Assembly (NCBI RefSeq): GCF_018494085.1
Contig: NZ_JABBFP010000001.1
Location: 1-64,000, forward strand
Origin: Rosenbergiella collisarenosi
GTDB taxonomy: Bacteria; Pseudomonadota; Gammaproteobacteria; Enterobacterales; Enterobacteriaceae
DNA: 64,000 nucleotides
Reading direction: 5' to 3'
In this document: piece after piece, positions 9,992 to 18,139 of the stretch
Layout: each line of letters begins with the position of its first letter
How positions within the stretch are numbered: position 1 is the stretch's first letter
Notes under the pieces: generated by a model
Database searches by the model: none
What the model saw: only the letters and a program-made list of their open reading frames with translations
Told to the model about the DNA's origin: nothing
Translations under genes and position numbers: made by a program

Positions 9992-10657
9992 TTAATTTAG
10001 CGGGTGATCTTTTATTTCTGTGACTCCGCCAAAGTCATTGATATAACCGTATGAAACTGTATTTGCGATATTACTAGAACCTAAATTAACAGTTTTTTCT
10101 CCATAAGGAGCGACCATATCGAGGTTAATATTTTTATTGCCAGCGTGTAATGTATTAAGTGAGATATACATTGGCCCATTGTTTTTGATATTTACTTGAT
10201 TGCCAGACTTAACCCACTGCAGCTTCTCTGCCTGTTCGGCTAATGTGGTTTTCAATGAGTTCGGTCTATAAAAAAGTTTTAGTCTACTGTGTACCGCAAC
10301 CTGCAGTACGTTTTCGTCTTTACTTGCTGGTGGTATTTCCTGAATGTTAATCCAAAACAGGCTTTCCTGATTATCTGGAAGAGATTTGCCAGAATAAATA
10401 AAACGTAACGAAGCCGATTTACCTGCACTTAACTTTAAAATGGGGGGGACAACTTGCATCGGTATGTTAGTTGTGCCCCCATTTTGATCTTCTAACCATG
10501 TTTGAACTAAATAGTCTGAATTACTTTGGTTCTGAATGGGTAAAGCAGCAGAACTATTGTTTGAATTATACACCACGCGAGTGGCCATCAGTTGAATCGC
10601 AGCTGAAGCATTATGTGAACAAACCGCTAATGCAATCAGTAAACTCATTTTTTTCAT
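9992..10657 (-). CDS. periplasmic fimbrial chaperone
   Basis: A 221-residue PapD/FimC-type chaperone with two immunoglobulin-like domains. It has a signal peptide ending in ASA, the alternating G1 strand region (ENVLQVAVHSRLKLFYRP) that complements pilin subunits, and the conserved Arg/Lys anchor residues (TRVVYN near the N-terminus, SRLKLFYRP). It keeps pilins folded in the periplasm and hands them to the usher. It lies between the major pilin and usher genes of one operon. ATG codons 1 and 4 are both possible starts. Confidence 0.92.
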   Translation of the reverse strand: MKKMSLLIALAVCSHNASAAIQLMATRVVYNSNNSSAALPIQNQSNSDYLVQTWLEDQNGGTTNIPMQVVPPILKLSAGKSASLRFIYSGKSLPDNQESLFWINIQEIPPASKDENVLQVAVHSRLKLFYRPNSLKTTLAEQAEKLQWVKSGNQVNIKNNGPMYISLNTLHAGNKNINLDMVAPYGEKTVNLGSSNIANTVSYGYINDFGGVTEIKDHPLN

Positions 10658-10692
10658 GTATACGATTTCCCAACAGCCACTCGGGCTGAGTA

Positions 10693-11217
10693 TTATTTGT
10701 ATTCTAAGTTAAAAGCAGTAGTGGCATTTGCTGTGCCAGCTGGAACACCAGTTTTAACAGCATAATAACGTGCTGCCAATGGGATGCTTATGTTACCAGA
10801 AACTGGAGTCTGGAAAGCTACAGCATCGGTTTGACCGGAAATATTATAATTAACATTACTATTTAAGTCAGTAATTTGAATGCCAAGAAAACCAGTAGTT
10901 GGTTGACCGGTGGTTAATGCTAACAAGGTCGGTTGACCAGTAACGGCGGTTCCATCAAAGCGAACTTTCACGGCGTTTGACGGGCAGCTTGTCAATTTTA
11001 TGTTGAAGTTTTGAGGAGTGGTTACTGCTCCTGCAGTTGCCAGTGAAGATGATGCATAAGTACCCATCGGTACGTTAATAGTTGTGCCGCTATCGCCATT
11101 CACGGTACAGCCAGAAGCGATGATGTTACCTGTAAAATTCACGTTACCATCAGCAGCAAATACCTGTGAAGCCATACCTAAAGTCAGAACGCAAAGAGGT
11201 AGAATTATTTTTTTCAT
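10693..11217 (-). CDS. major fimbrial subunit (type 1 pilin family)
   Basis: A 174-residue pilin. Signal peptide of about 21 residues (ending VFA), N-terminal donor strand with alternating hydrophobics (GNVNFTGNI), conserved disulfide between ASGCTV and LTSCPS, and the penultimate Tyr (NLEYK) typical of chaperone-usher pilins. As first gene of the operon it is the likely shaft subunit. The Shine-Dalgarno AGGTG precedes ATG. The 35-base gap to the chaperone gene gives room for differential expression, but I see no hairpin there. Confidence 0.92.
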   Translation of the reverse strand: MKKIILPLCVLTLGMASQVFAADGNVNFTGNIIASGCTVNGDSGTTINVPMGTYASSSLATAGAVTTPQNFNIKLTSCPSNAVKVRFDGTAVTGQPTLLALTTGQPTTGFLGIQITDLNSNVNYNISGQTDAVAFQTPVSGNISIPLAARYYAVKTGVPAGTANATTAFNLEYK

Positions 11218-12090
11218 TTTGGCACCTATAATAGTCGGTTAGTAGAAATTGTCTTAAAACCCAGGGGGTGATCCCCGAGAAGAAGAACTGACTAACCAAC
11301 CTAGGGTTGCTATCAGTCTTGACTTCCTGATACACATAATATGTCTAAGAATATTCCTAGTTAATTGGCTTTGGCTATTGATTAATGAATATTGATAGAT
11401 AAATATTTTTGATATTTTGTAGGATATTTGATTAGGGGTTAAACCCAAGTTGATAAGAGTGAAAAGTCATTCTTGCTGAATAGTGGTTTGTAGAAAATAT
11501 TTTGCTGGGCGTTGGTAGATAAAGGATATTAGCTATAAATCCTGGGGAGATAACAGCGCTTTCGCGGAAGTTTATTGGGTTCGGGGCCTTAGTCAGATTA
11601 CATATCCATGTAAACCGTTACTCAGGTTCGCACTATTTTGGCTATAGATTAATGAGTCGAATATAAAATATTGGTAATACTTCTACTATCGTTGATGTTT
11701 ATTAATAAGGCCTGATGAGGTATAAGTTATTGGACTATTATATTCAACTCTTAAAATTGGTAGGGCAGGTGCTCATCATATTACTATTTTGGCAGTCAAC
11801 TGAGTACATGCTAGTTTAAGCGCACAGTAGGGATTTTATTAGGTTTTTCATCGACTAAGCCATTTTTTAACTAACACAAGAGTTTTTCATTAATTAGGTG
11901 ATAAAATTTATTTTGCCAGTTTTTGCCCGACAATTAATACTATCTCATTAATACAATTTCTTGGGTGATAAATGGACTATTTATTATGAGGTAATTTAAA
12001 CAGCAAGATACAACTCTCTAATTTTTAGCTAATTAATATCTTGTATATATCTATTTTGTTGCATCATTTAGTAATTTGATAAGTATAGAG
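11218..12090. other. AT-rich region upstream of the fimbrial operon
   Basis: About 900 bases, strongly A/T-rich, between the pilin gene and the ProP-like gene. It must contain the fimbrial promoter (read on the minus strand). A 7-bp inverted pair (GGTTAGT at 11237-11243 / ACTAACC at 11291-11297) flanks the small G/C hairpin GGGGTGATCCCC near 11264-11276 in the leader; its role is unknown. I found no recombinase gene and no long inverted repeats that would suggest an invertible promoter. AT-richness of this sort is typical of H-NS-silenced fimbrial loci. No convincing gene seen. Confidence 0.5.
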
Positions 12091-12093
12091 TAA

Positions 12094-12123
12094 TAGATTA
12101 CAGCTAACTTAGCCTGTAATCTA
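12094..12123 (-). terminator. hairpin behind the ProP-like gene
   Basis: TAGATTACAG and CTGTAATCTA form a perfect 10-bp stem, and the loop can extend it through CTAA/TTAG. It lies 20 bases behind the stop codon of the transporter gene on the minus strand. The U-tract after it is poor, so it may work as a terminator or as an mRNA 3' stabiliser. Confidence 0.5.
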
Positions 12124-12142
12124 CGAAAGTTATAATTGCCGA

Positions 12143-13624
12143 CTATTTTCCATGTTTACTATCAGAAGAGGTATTTTTCAATTTCTTCTGTTTTAACTTC
12201 TTCAGCAGACTCATTGCCTCAGCTTTATTCGCCACAGCAGGTCCTGACCCCGCAAGCGGTTTACGAGCCGTTTCACGTAAGGTATAGACCGTGATCAGAC
12301 CGATAACCCCGGCAGCCATGAGGTAATAAGCAGGCATTAGAAGGTTGTGCGACGTGTCAACTAACCATGCGGTAATCAACGGCGTAGTGCCCCCGAATAG
12401 CGAGACTGAGATATTAAAGCCGATCGCTAATGCACTGTAGCGAATATCCGTGGCAAACAGTGCCGGTAAGGTAGCGGGCATGGTGCCACTGAAACAGGTA
12501 TGGATCAGTCCTAGGATAATTAGCCCTAGGAAGACCAGCCACATGTTGCCAGAGCTGATCAACATCAGGCAAGGTACGGAGAACACGATTAAGCCAATCG
12601 CACCACCGGCAATGACTGGGCGACGGCCGAGCTTATCTGTCCAGTGCCCAGACATCAGCGTTAATGGCATCATGACAAACATCACAACCATTATGAGCAG
12701 CAGGCTACTTAATTCGCTCAATCCCAAAATACCGGTTAAGTAGCTCGGCATATAGGAGGTCAACATATAGTTAGAGACGTTAAATAATAATACAAGGCCG
12801 ATACATTTAAGCATCTGCCCACGGTATTTGTTTAATAGTTGGAACAGTCCCAGGCGCGGTTTGCTGTGTTCCAATGCCTCTTGTTTTTCCATATGCTGTT
12901 GGAATGCCGGTGTTTCCTCTAGCTTTAACCGTACATATAGCCCAAAGATACCTAATGGTGCAGCAATGAAGAATGGGATCCGCCATCCCCAATCAAGCAT
13001 CTGTTGAGGGGTAAACACCGAGGTCATGGCGGTTACAAGCGTTGCACCGATCAGGTAGCCACCGAGTGTCCCGAACTCCAAGAAGCTTCCCATAAAGCCA
13101 CGGCGGTTATCCGTTGAATACTCGGCGATAAACGTCGCAGCCCCTCCATATTCGCCGCCGGTCGAGAAACCTTGTAGTAAACGAGCGGCTAAGAGTAGCA
13201 GCGGAGCGGCAATGCCTATGGATTGGTAGGAGGGGATCAGGCCGATACAGAAGGTCCCGATTGCCATCATAATCATGGTGATAGCCAAGACTTTTTGGCG
13301 ACCAATTTTGTCGCCTAATGGGCCGAATACCAGTCCTCCAATAGGGCGAATGAGGAAGGCCGCGGCGAAAGCACCAAAAGTCGCGATAAGTTGCGCGGGG
13401 CCATTGGCGGCCGGGAAAAAGACTTTACCGATAGTCACTGCCAAGTAGCTGTATACGCCGAAATCGAACCATTCCATCGCATTACCTAGTGCTGCGGCAC
13501 CGACGGCACGTTTAAGCATGTCATTATCGACGATCGTAATATCGTCTAAGGTGAGTTCTTTTTCTTTTTTTCGATTCCAAAAATGTTTTTTGGGTTTTTG
13601 TGGTGTTGGTTGTTCTATAGACAT
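12143..13624 (-). CDS. proP: ProP-like MFS osmolyte:H+ symporter
   Basis: A 493-residue MFS protein of the metabolite:H+ symporter family, closely resembling ProP (proline/glycine betaine). Shared segments include LGNAMEWFDFGVY, FLIRPIGGL, LGDKIGRQK, GGEYGGAATFIAEY and LDWGWRIPFF, and the ETPAFQQH motif after helix 6. It takes up compatible solutes at high osmolarity. Unlike E. coli ProP, the C-terminus is a short lysine-rich tail instead of the long coiled coil, so osmosensing may differ, and it could be a paralogue with another substrate. The N-terminus is extended and basic. Start: ATG at 13624 behind GAGGGACACA; the frame also runs back to 13654. Confidence 0.8.
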   Translation of the reverse strand: MSIEQPTPQKPKKHFWNRKKEKELTLDDITIVDNDMLKRAVGAAALGNAMEWFDFGVYSYLAVTIGKVFFPAANGPAQLIATFGAFAAAFLIRPIGGLVFGPLGDKIGRQKVLAITMIMMAIGTFCIGLIPSYQSIGIAAPLLLLAARLLQGFSTGGEYGGAATFIAEYSTDNRRGFMGSFLEFGTLGGYLIGATLVTAMTSVFTPQQMLDWGWRIPFFIAAPLGIFGLYVRLKLEETPAFQQHMEKQEALEHSKPRLGLFQLLNKYRGQMLKCIGLVLLFNVSNYMLTSYMPSYLTGILGLSELSSLLLIMVVMFVMMPLTLMSGHWTDKLGRRPVIAGGAIGLIVFSVPCLMLISSGNMWLVFLGLIILGLIHTCFSGTMPATLPALFATDIRYSALAIGFNISVSLFGGTTPLITAWLVDTSHNLLMPAYYLMAAGVIGLITVYTLRETARKPLAGSGPAVANKAEAMSLLKKLKQKKLKNTSSDSKHGK

Positions 13625-14018
13625 TGTGTCCCTCACGATGGAAATATAGAGCAATGTATAGCTTTCTTAGCCAGACATCCCGTCATAGTGGGAAAAGAAA
13701 GATATAAATAGCTTCCCCATGTTCTTAAGTTTAGGTCAATTTAGGATTAATACTGTAAACATGCTTTTGAGTGAAATTCAAGGAAAGCGCAGATAAAGTC
13801 TTATTTTCCCATGGAGTAATGAGAAACTGTCCTATTTAAGTTATTGATTATAAGTGCTTTTTATTGATTGAGCGGAGAGGTGTTTATTTTAAACTCGACT
13901 GATGGATAAAAAATAACCTACCGCAGTTTATTTATGTCATTGATTAGTAACGATAAAAATATTAAAAGAAATTATAATCTAGGGAAAGTAAGGGTTGGTA
14001 AAGAAGAGGGGGAGAGGG
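13625..14018. other. intergenic region upstream of the ProP-like gene
   Basis: About 390 A/T-rich bases that should carry the minus-strand promoter of the transporter gene. I see no coding frame and no repeat. A purine-rich stretch (AAGAAGAGGGGGAGAGGG) precedes the porin terminator. Confidence 0.4.
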
Positions 14019-14020
14019 AG

Positions 14021-14052
14021 AAGAAAACCAACTTACCCGAAGGTAAGTTGGT
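14021..14052 (-). terminator. porin gene terminator
   Basis: ACCAACTTACC and GGTAAGTTGGT form an 11-bp stem closed by a TTCG tetraloop on the minus strand, followed there by TTTTCTTC. It starts eight bases behind the porin stop codon, a strong Rho-independent terminator. Confidence 0.9.
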
Positions 14053-14059
14053 AGAAAAA

Positions 14060-15202
14060 TTAGAAATCGTAGAACACGGTTAACCAAGTGCTATCAGGCT
14101 CGTTATCCGTACTGGTCGCGATGGTTCTTTCGAGGTAGACGCTTAAGCCGTAACCAATCGTTGTGCCTGCACCCAGATAGACATGGTTCGCGTGGTAATC
14201 TTCTTTCCCTTTCAGGCGTAAGGAGTCCACCGCCACGTAAGGCTGGATAGATTTAAGGAATGGCTTATCGATGTTAAACGTATAGCCCGCGAACTCTTCT
14301 AAACCATAACCACTGCCCGCAAAGTAGTGAGAAACAGTATGATTACGAGTAGAAGGAACAAAGTCTTTATAGTAACTGGCGGTTGACGTTAAGTACCAGT
14401 TACCTGGCTGCCACGTTAACGCGGTACCAGAAACCTGTTGATTGTAACCCTTCTGAGTCGTGCTATTTTTTACGTTTGCTTCGGTACTACTATAAGCGGC
14501 TGCCCAAGAAAGAGTCGGTAGGATGGCATAATCGAAACCAAGGCCAGCACCGTGGTTACGACGGTAGGATCGACCCGTGCCGCTTCCATCGTCTTTCTGG
14601 TCTTCAGGTAACAGATAGTTTGCAGAAAGCGTGACTGGACCAAAGGTATTTTTATACATGATGCTGTTTTTCGGTTTATTTGCACCATCATAGTTACCAT
14701 TGAAGCCAATACCGGTAGCGCCCGCATGACCATCGTTATCCCATACGTCACTCTTAATCCCGACGACGGAGTAATAAATGCCATACTGATGACCATAGGT
14801 CAGTGTTCCGTAACGGTCATCTTTGATCCCTGCATACAGTTGTCGTTGGACATCACGCAGTGTACCGGTCTCGTAGTTACCCTTCATTCCTAAGAAATGC
14901 GGGACGTTGAACCCCCACTCGTAGTAGCCGATAACGGAGGTATGGTCGGTTAATTTATAGTCTGCACGAAAGCGAACACGTGAGCCGCCATCGTGACCGC
15001 GTTTATTCGATTTATTAGCATCTGGGCCGTTGGTGAGTACCCATTCAGGACGGATGCTACCACCGACTTGCAAACTTAATGGAGCCAGTAACGAACTACT
15101 TTGTGGATTTTTATCCAAGATAGTAATTTCTGCGTGTGAAGGCGCGGCTATTGCCAGTGCTATCAAGCTGCCACTAAAGGCTAAAATTTTTTGTTTTTTC
15201 AC
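14060..15202 (-). CDS. outer-membrane porin
   Basis: Outer-membrane beta-barrel of about 380 residues with a signal peptide ending in APSHA and a C-terminal Phe in the strand WLTVFYDF, the BamA recognition signature. Alternating aromatic strands separated by Gly/Asn/Asp turns and the DRYGTLTYGHQYG segment are typical of Gram-negative general porins (OmpC/porin_4 type), though it is clearly divergent from OmpC/OmpF. It should pass small solutes; specificity unknown. Start uncertain: an ATG lies at 15235, while the GTG at 15202 is preceded by AGGAA and gives a normal signal peptide. It is a single-gene unit with its own terminator. Confidence 0.8.
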   Translation of the reverse strand: MKKQKILAFSGSLIALAIAAPSHAEITILDKNPQSSSLLAPLSLQVGGSIRPEWVLTNGPDANKSNKRGHDGGSRVRFRADYKLTDHTSVIGYYEWGFNVPHFLGMKGNYETGTLRDVQRQLYAGIKDDRYGTLTYGHQYGIYYSVVGIKSDVWDNDGHAGATGIGFNGNYDGANKPKNSIMYKNTFGPVTLSANYLLPEDQKDDGSGTGRSYRRNHGAGLGFDYAILPTLSWAAAYSSTEANVKNSTTQKGYNQQVSGTALTWQPGNWYLTSTASYYKDFVPSTRNHTVSHYFAGSGYGLEEFAGYTFNIDKPFLKSIQPYVAVDSLRLKGKEDYHANHVYLGAGTTIGYGLSVYLERTIATSTDNEPDSTWLTVFYDF

Positions 15203-15673
15203 CACTTCCTGTCTCCATAGCGATAATATATTCATAGAGTTAATCGTTAAACCACTCTTATCAGTACCGAAAATAAGGCGCTGACTCGGTTTTGTTGTTT
15301 TTCTACCGATTTAATTACGACTGACCCAATGAACATAACTTTATAACGGTAAATGATGCAACAACAATTTTTAGCATAAAGTGGTATTTTTATAGTAACC
15401 ATATGAAATTAAAGATATTTAAATTTAAAGAAATGTAAAGCAATTATAAATATATGATGTTCGTCACGATTTGTAACGAAGCGCCTGTTATTAGAATTTT
15501 GTATAGATAGAGATTTTTGTCGTGAGAAATGATGCTTTAAATCGAATTACGCTTTAGGAAAGTTTAGTCGGCGAGGTAAAGACGAATGATATTGCAGGGG
15601 GATAGCGAGTGATCACAGTACCTACCTCCACCATGATTTAGCTACAATGGGGTAGGTGACCGTTAGGTGGCGA
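15203..15673. other. intergenic region between porin and aryl polyene genes
   Basis: About 470 A/T-rich bases. It holds the porin promoter (minus strand) and the 3' end of the aryl polyene operon. An imperfect inverted pair ACCTACC / GGTAGGT (about 15621-15657) lies behind the last aryl polyene gene without a U-tract and may be a weak terminator. No gene is seen. Confidence 0.4.
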
Positions 15674-16108
15674 TCAATTGGCGAGATCACCTTTTAATGC
15701 CGTACCTGCCATCAAGGCGCCGGCGTGGCACTCGTAATTATGCGGATCGGAATGCTCATTTCTTTTGTAAAAACTCACGATATTAATGACCGATGTTGCG
15801 CCGACCTTTTTCGCGGAGTCTTGAAAGGAGAGTAACGCGCTTTCTAATGCCCAATTACAGGCTTCCTCATCAGACTTATTGAAGGCATTGGTCTTCTTAT
15901 TTGAGACGACTCCTGCCTGAATGACCTTTTTAGCGCTAGGAGTATTTCCTGCAAGATAGAATTTCACACTACCATCCAATTTATGCTCGTCTGTCATTGT
16001 TTTTACGACGGTATCGAAGGGGAGCATATGTACAGTATCACGAGCTTGACTCAGCGTGGGGAGTAGAGCACCAAGGCTGATCAATACAGCGATAAATGGT
16101 GATTTCAT
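15674..16108 (-). CDS. small exported protein of the aryl polyene operon
   Basis: A 144-residue protein with a clear signal peptide (about 22 residues, ending LSQA) and no lipobox, so it is likely periplasmic. The mature part has two cysteines (ACNWALE and YECHAG) and an alpha/beta look with a GATSVINIVSFYKRN strand. I cannot assign a biochemical function. It is the last gene of the aryl polyene operon, 22 bases behind the methyltransferase and with a good Shine-Dalgarno (AAGGAAAAA), so it is probably co-expressed with pigment export. No catalytic motif seen. Confidence 0.65.
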   Translation of the reverse strand: MKSPFIAVLISLGALLPTLSQARDTVHMLPFDTVVKTMTDEHKLDGSVKFYLAGNTPSAKKVIQAGVVSNKKTNAFNKSDEEACNWALESALLSFQDSAKKVGATSVINIVSFYKRNEHSDPHNYECHAGALMAGTALKGDLAN

Positions 16109-16130
16109 TATTTTTCCTTTTGTTTGGCTA

Positions 16131-16850
16131 TTACCATGGTTTTCTCAGTACGGCATTGACCAGTGTTTCGTCACGCTGGCCAACAGGAGGAGGCGTTTTA
16201 AGTCGTAATCGCTCAAGGAGTCCAAAGTCTTTCGCTCGACTCCACCAGAGGTACGGATAAGAAACGTTGGTTTCATCGAAATGAAAGCCTTGTTGTTGTA
16301 ACATTGATAAATACTCTTCTGCGCTTTTCTGAACATGCATCGGATGGCGGAAAAACCAGCGGATCACCCAAGTATCAATGTAATATTTCGTCGACTCTGC
16401 AAAAAGTAGATAGCCACCAGGCTTAATTACTCGGTAAAACTCTGCTAATGCAGAGTCTTGCTCAACAAGATGATGGAACGTTTGATGACAAAAAAGAATA
16501 TCGATTGAATTATCGTCTAACGGGATTTTCGCACAATCCGCACCTATTAATTCTGCACAGATATTCTGTTTTTTTGCCTCTTTTTTACTTAACTCAAGGC
16601 TAATAGGATCAGCATCGATGCCGATAATTTTTTTCGGTTGGAGTGTTTTGGTGAGATATTTAAAACTTTTTCCTTGCCCACATCCAACATCGAGTAAAAT
16701 AGCCCCCTTCGGTGGGGGTTCGGGAAATAAGCGTTTAAGGTCGTTAATTGCCACTCTCAATACATGATGTTGCCAAGTATGCGTTCTTAAAAAAGCGAAT
16801 CCTATTTTCGTTTCTTCTACATAAGTCGGGCTATAGAATTTATTCATCAT
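16131..16850 (-). CDS. SAM-dependent methyltransferase (aryl polyene operon)
   Basis: A class I methyltransferase of about 239 residues. The SAM-binding motif is LLDVGCGQGKSF, followed by the acidic IGIDAD strand and a motif IV/V region (DILFCHQTFHHLVEQDSA, then VIKPGGYLLFAES). Methylation of the aryl head group is a known decoration of aryl polyenes, so this enzyme probably methylates the ring or its hydroxyl; that is inference from position. The frame opens at a TTG (16877) inside the upstream gene; the ATG pair at 16850/16847, just behind that gene's stop, is preferred. Shine-Dalgarno weak, so translation may depend on coupling. Confidence 0.78.
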   Translation of the reverse strand: MMNKFYSPTYVEETKIGFAFLRTHTWQHHVLRVAINDLKRLFPEPPPKGAILLDVGCGQGKSFKYLTKTLQPKKIIGIDADPISLELSKKEAKKQNICAELIGADCAKIPLDDNSIDILFCHQTFHHLVEQDSALAEFYRVIKPGGYLLFAESTKYYIDTWVIRWFFRHPMHVQKSAEEYLSMLQQQGFHFDETNVSYPYLWWSRAKDFGLLERLRLKTPPPVGQRDETLVNAVLRKPW

Positions 16851-16861
16851 GAATACCGTGT

Positions 16862-18088
16862 TTATGAGGCTTGGCAAATATCAGCCAATAGATTCAATTT
16901 GTTTTCTGAGTCGCTTACAAAAGGATTGTTTTTATCCCAAGCATACCCCGCTAATATAGAACAGATCATGGCTTTAATGTGAGGGTCAGGATCTTGATAA
17001 TAAACGACATCTTGGAAGCGTTGATTGTACCAATTTTCAACATAAGTACGAAAACAATTAATCCCAATCTTTAATTTTTCACTATATTCATTTTCCCAGT
17101 CAATATCGTGGCCGCTGAATTGCTGGTGGAGTAATTCAGCCGCTAGCGTCGCTGAATGCATAGCGATAGTTACGCCTGAGGAGAATACCGGGTCGAGAAA
17201 TTCAGCGGCATTACCCAATAAGGCAAAGTACTCGCCATGTAGAGTTTTTACATTGGCTGAATAGCCGGCCAAGGTATTAATCGGTGTATCCCATTCGCTA
17301 TCCTCGACTAAGGAGCTCAATGACGGGGTTTCATTGATCATTGTTTGTAAAAATATATCGCTGTCGAGCTGGGAATTAACGTAGAGGGATTCAGGTACGA
17401 CAACCCCAATCGAACTCCTTCCTTCTGCAAAAGGAATTGTCCAAAACCAGATCTCAGGATTCGACGCGTGTGTCGTAATGAGTATTTTTTCGCGATCAAA
17501 TGCTTTATCAGAAAAATAGTCTGTAATATGGGTAAACACGGCCCTGCGTGTGACGAGGGTACTAGGAACCTCTAAGTCCAGTAATCGCGGCAGGACACGA
17601 CCATAACCGCTCGCATCAAGTACGAAATCTGCGTGAAATTGATATTGCTGTCCGTCCGCTTTACGTAGGGTAAGTTCAACGCCATTCTCAAAACGAATAT
17701 CCTCGACCTGTTCGCCAAAACATAGATCAACACCCAAGCGAGCGACTTCGTCGGCGAGGAGTTTGTCGAATTTAGCTCTTTCTACTTGATAGGTAGAATC
17801 TTTCCCATCGGTGAAATTTTCGGCGAAATTAAACGTGGCATACCTATTATTATGCTGAAAAGCAGCGCCCGTTTTGACCTGAAAGTTAGCTTGTTCAATA
17901 ACCCCGAGTAGTCCGGCATTGTCGAGGTCTTCTAAACAACTGCATAATAAACTCTCACCAATAGAAAAACGTGGGAAATACTGTTTTTCAAAAATAACCA
18001 CATCGTGATTATTTTTCCTTAATAATGCTGCGGCGACCGTTCCTGAGGGGCCAGCACCAATTATTGCTACGGTTTTCCTCGCTACCAT
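16862..18088 (-). CDS. flavin-dependent halogenase-like oxidoreductase
   Basis: A 408-residue FAD protein of the tryptophan-halogenase-like group. Visible hallmarks are GAGPSG (11-16) for FAD, GES (44-46), a Lys at 72 in VKTGAAF that aligns with the catalytic Lys of PrnA/RebH-type enzymes, the WxWxIP halogenase motif as WFWTIP (214-219), and FLDPVFSSG (297-305) near the flavin/halide site. Such enzymes use FADH2, O2 and Cl-/Br-. In the aryl polyene operon the likely substrate is the aryl head group or its carrier-bound form, as in brominated xanthomonadins; this is inference. Start: ATG at 18088 behind AGGAGG. It needs a flavin reductase from elsewhere. Confidence 0.75.
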   Translation of the reverse strand: MVARKTVAIIGAGPSGTVAAALLRKNNHDVVIFEKQYFPRFSIGESLLCSCLEDLDNAGLLGVIEQANFQVKTGAAFQHNNRYATFNFAENFTDGKDSTYQVERAKFDKLLADEVARLGVDLCFGEQVEDIRFENGVELTLRKADGQQYQFHADFVLDASGYGRVLPRLLDLEVPSTLVTRRAVFTHITDYFSDKAFDREKILITTHASNPEIWFWTIPFAEGRSSIGVVVPESLYVNSQLDSDIFLQTMINETPSLSSLVEDSEWDTPINTLAGYSANVKTLHGEYFALLGNAAEFLDPVFSSGVTIAMHSATLAAELLHQQFSGHDIDWENEYSEKLKIGINCFRTYVENWYNQRFQDVVYYQDPDPHIKAMICSILAGYAWDKNNPFVSDSENKLNLLADICQAS

Positions 18089-18139
18089 TAGGTTATTCCT
18101 CCTGAAATTTTCGTGCCAAGGCATCCATTTATAAAAAAA

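Noticed and set aside
11218-12142. Possible invertible promoter element for the fimbrial operon
   Set aside because: Only a 7-bp inverted pair and a small G/C hairpin were found, and there is no fimB/fimE-type recombinase gene in the window.
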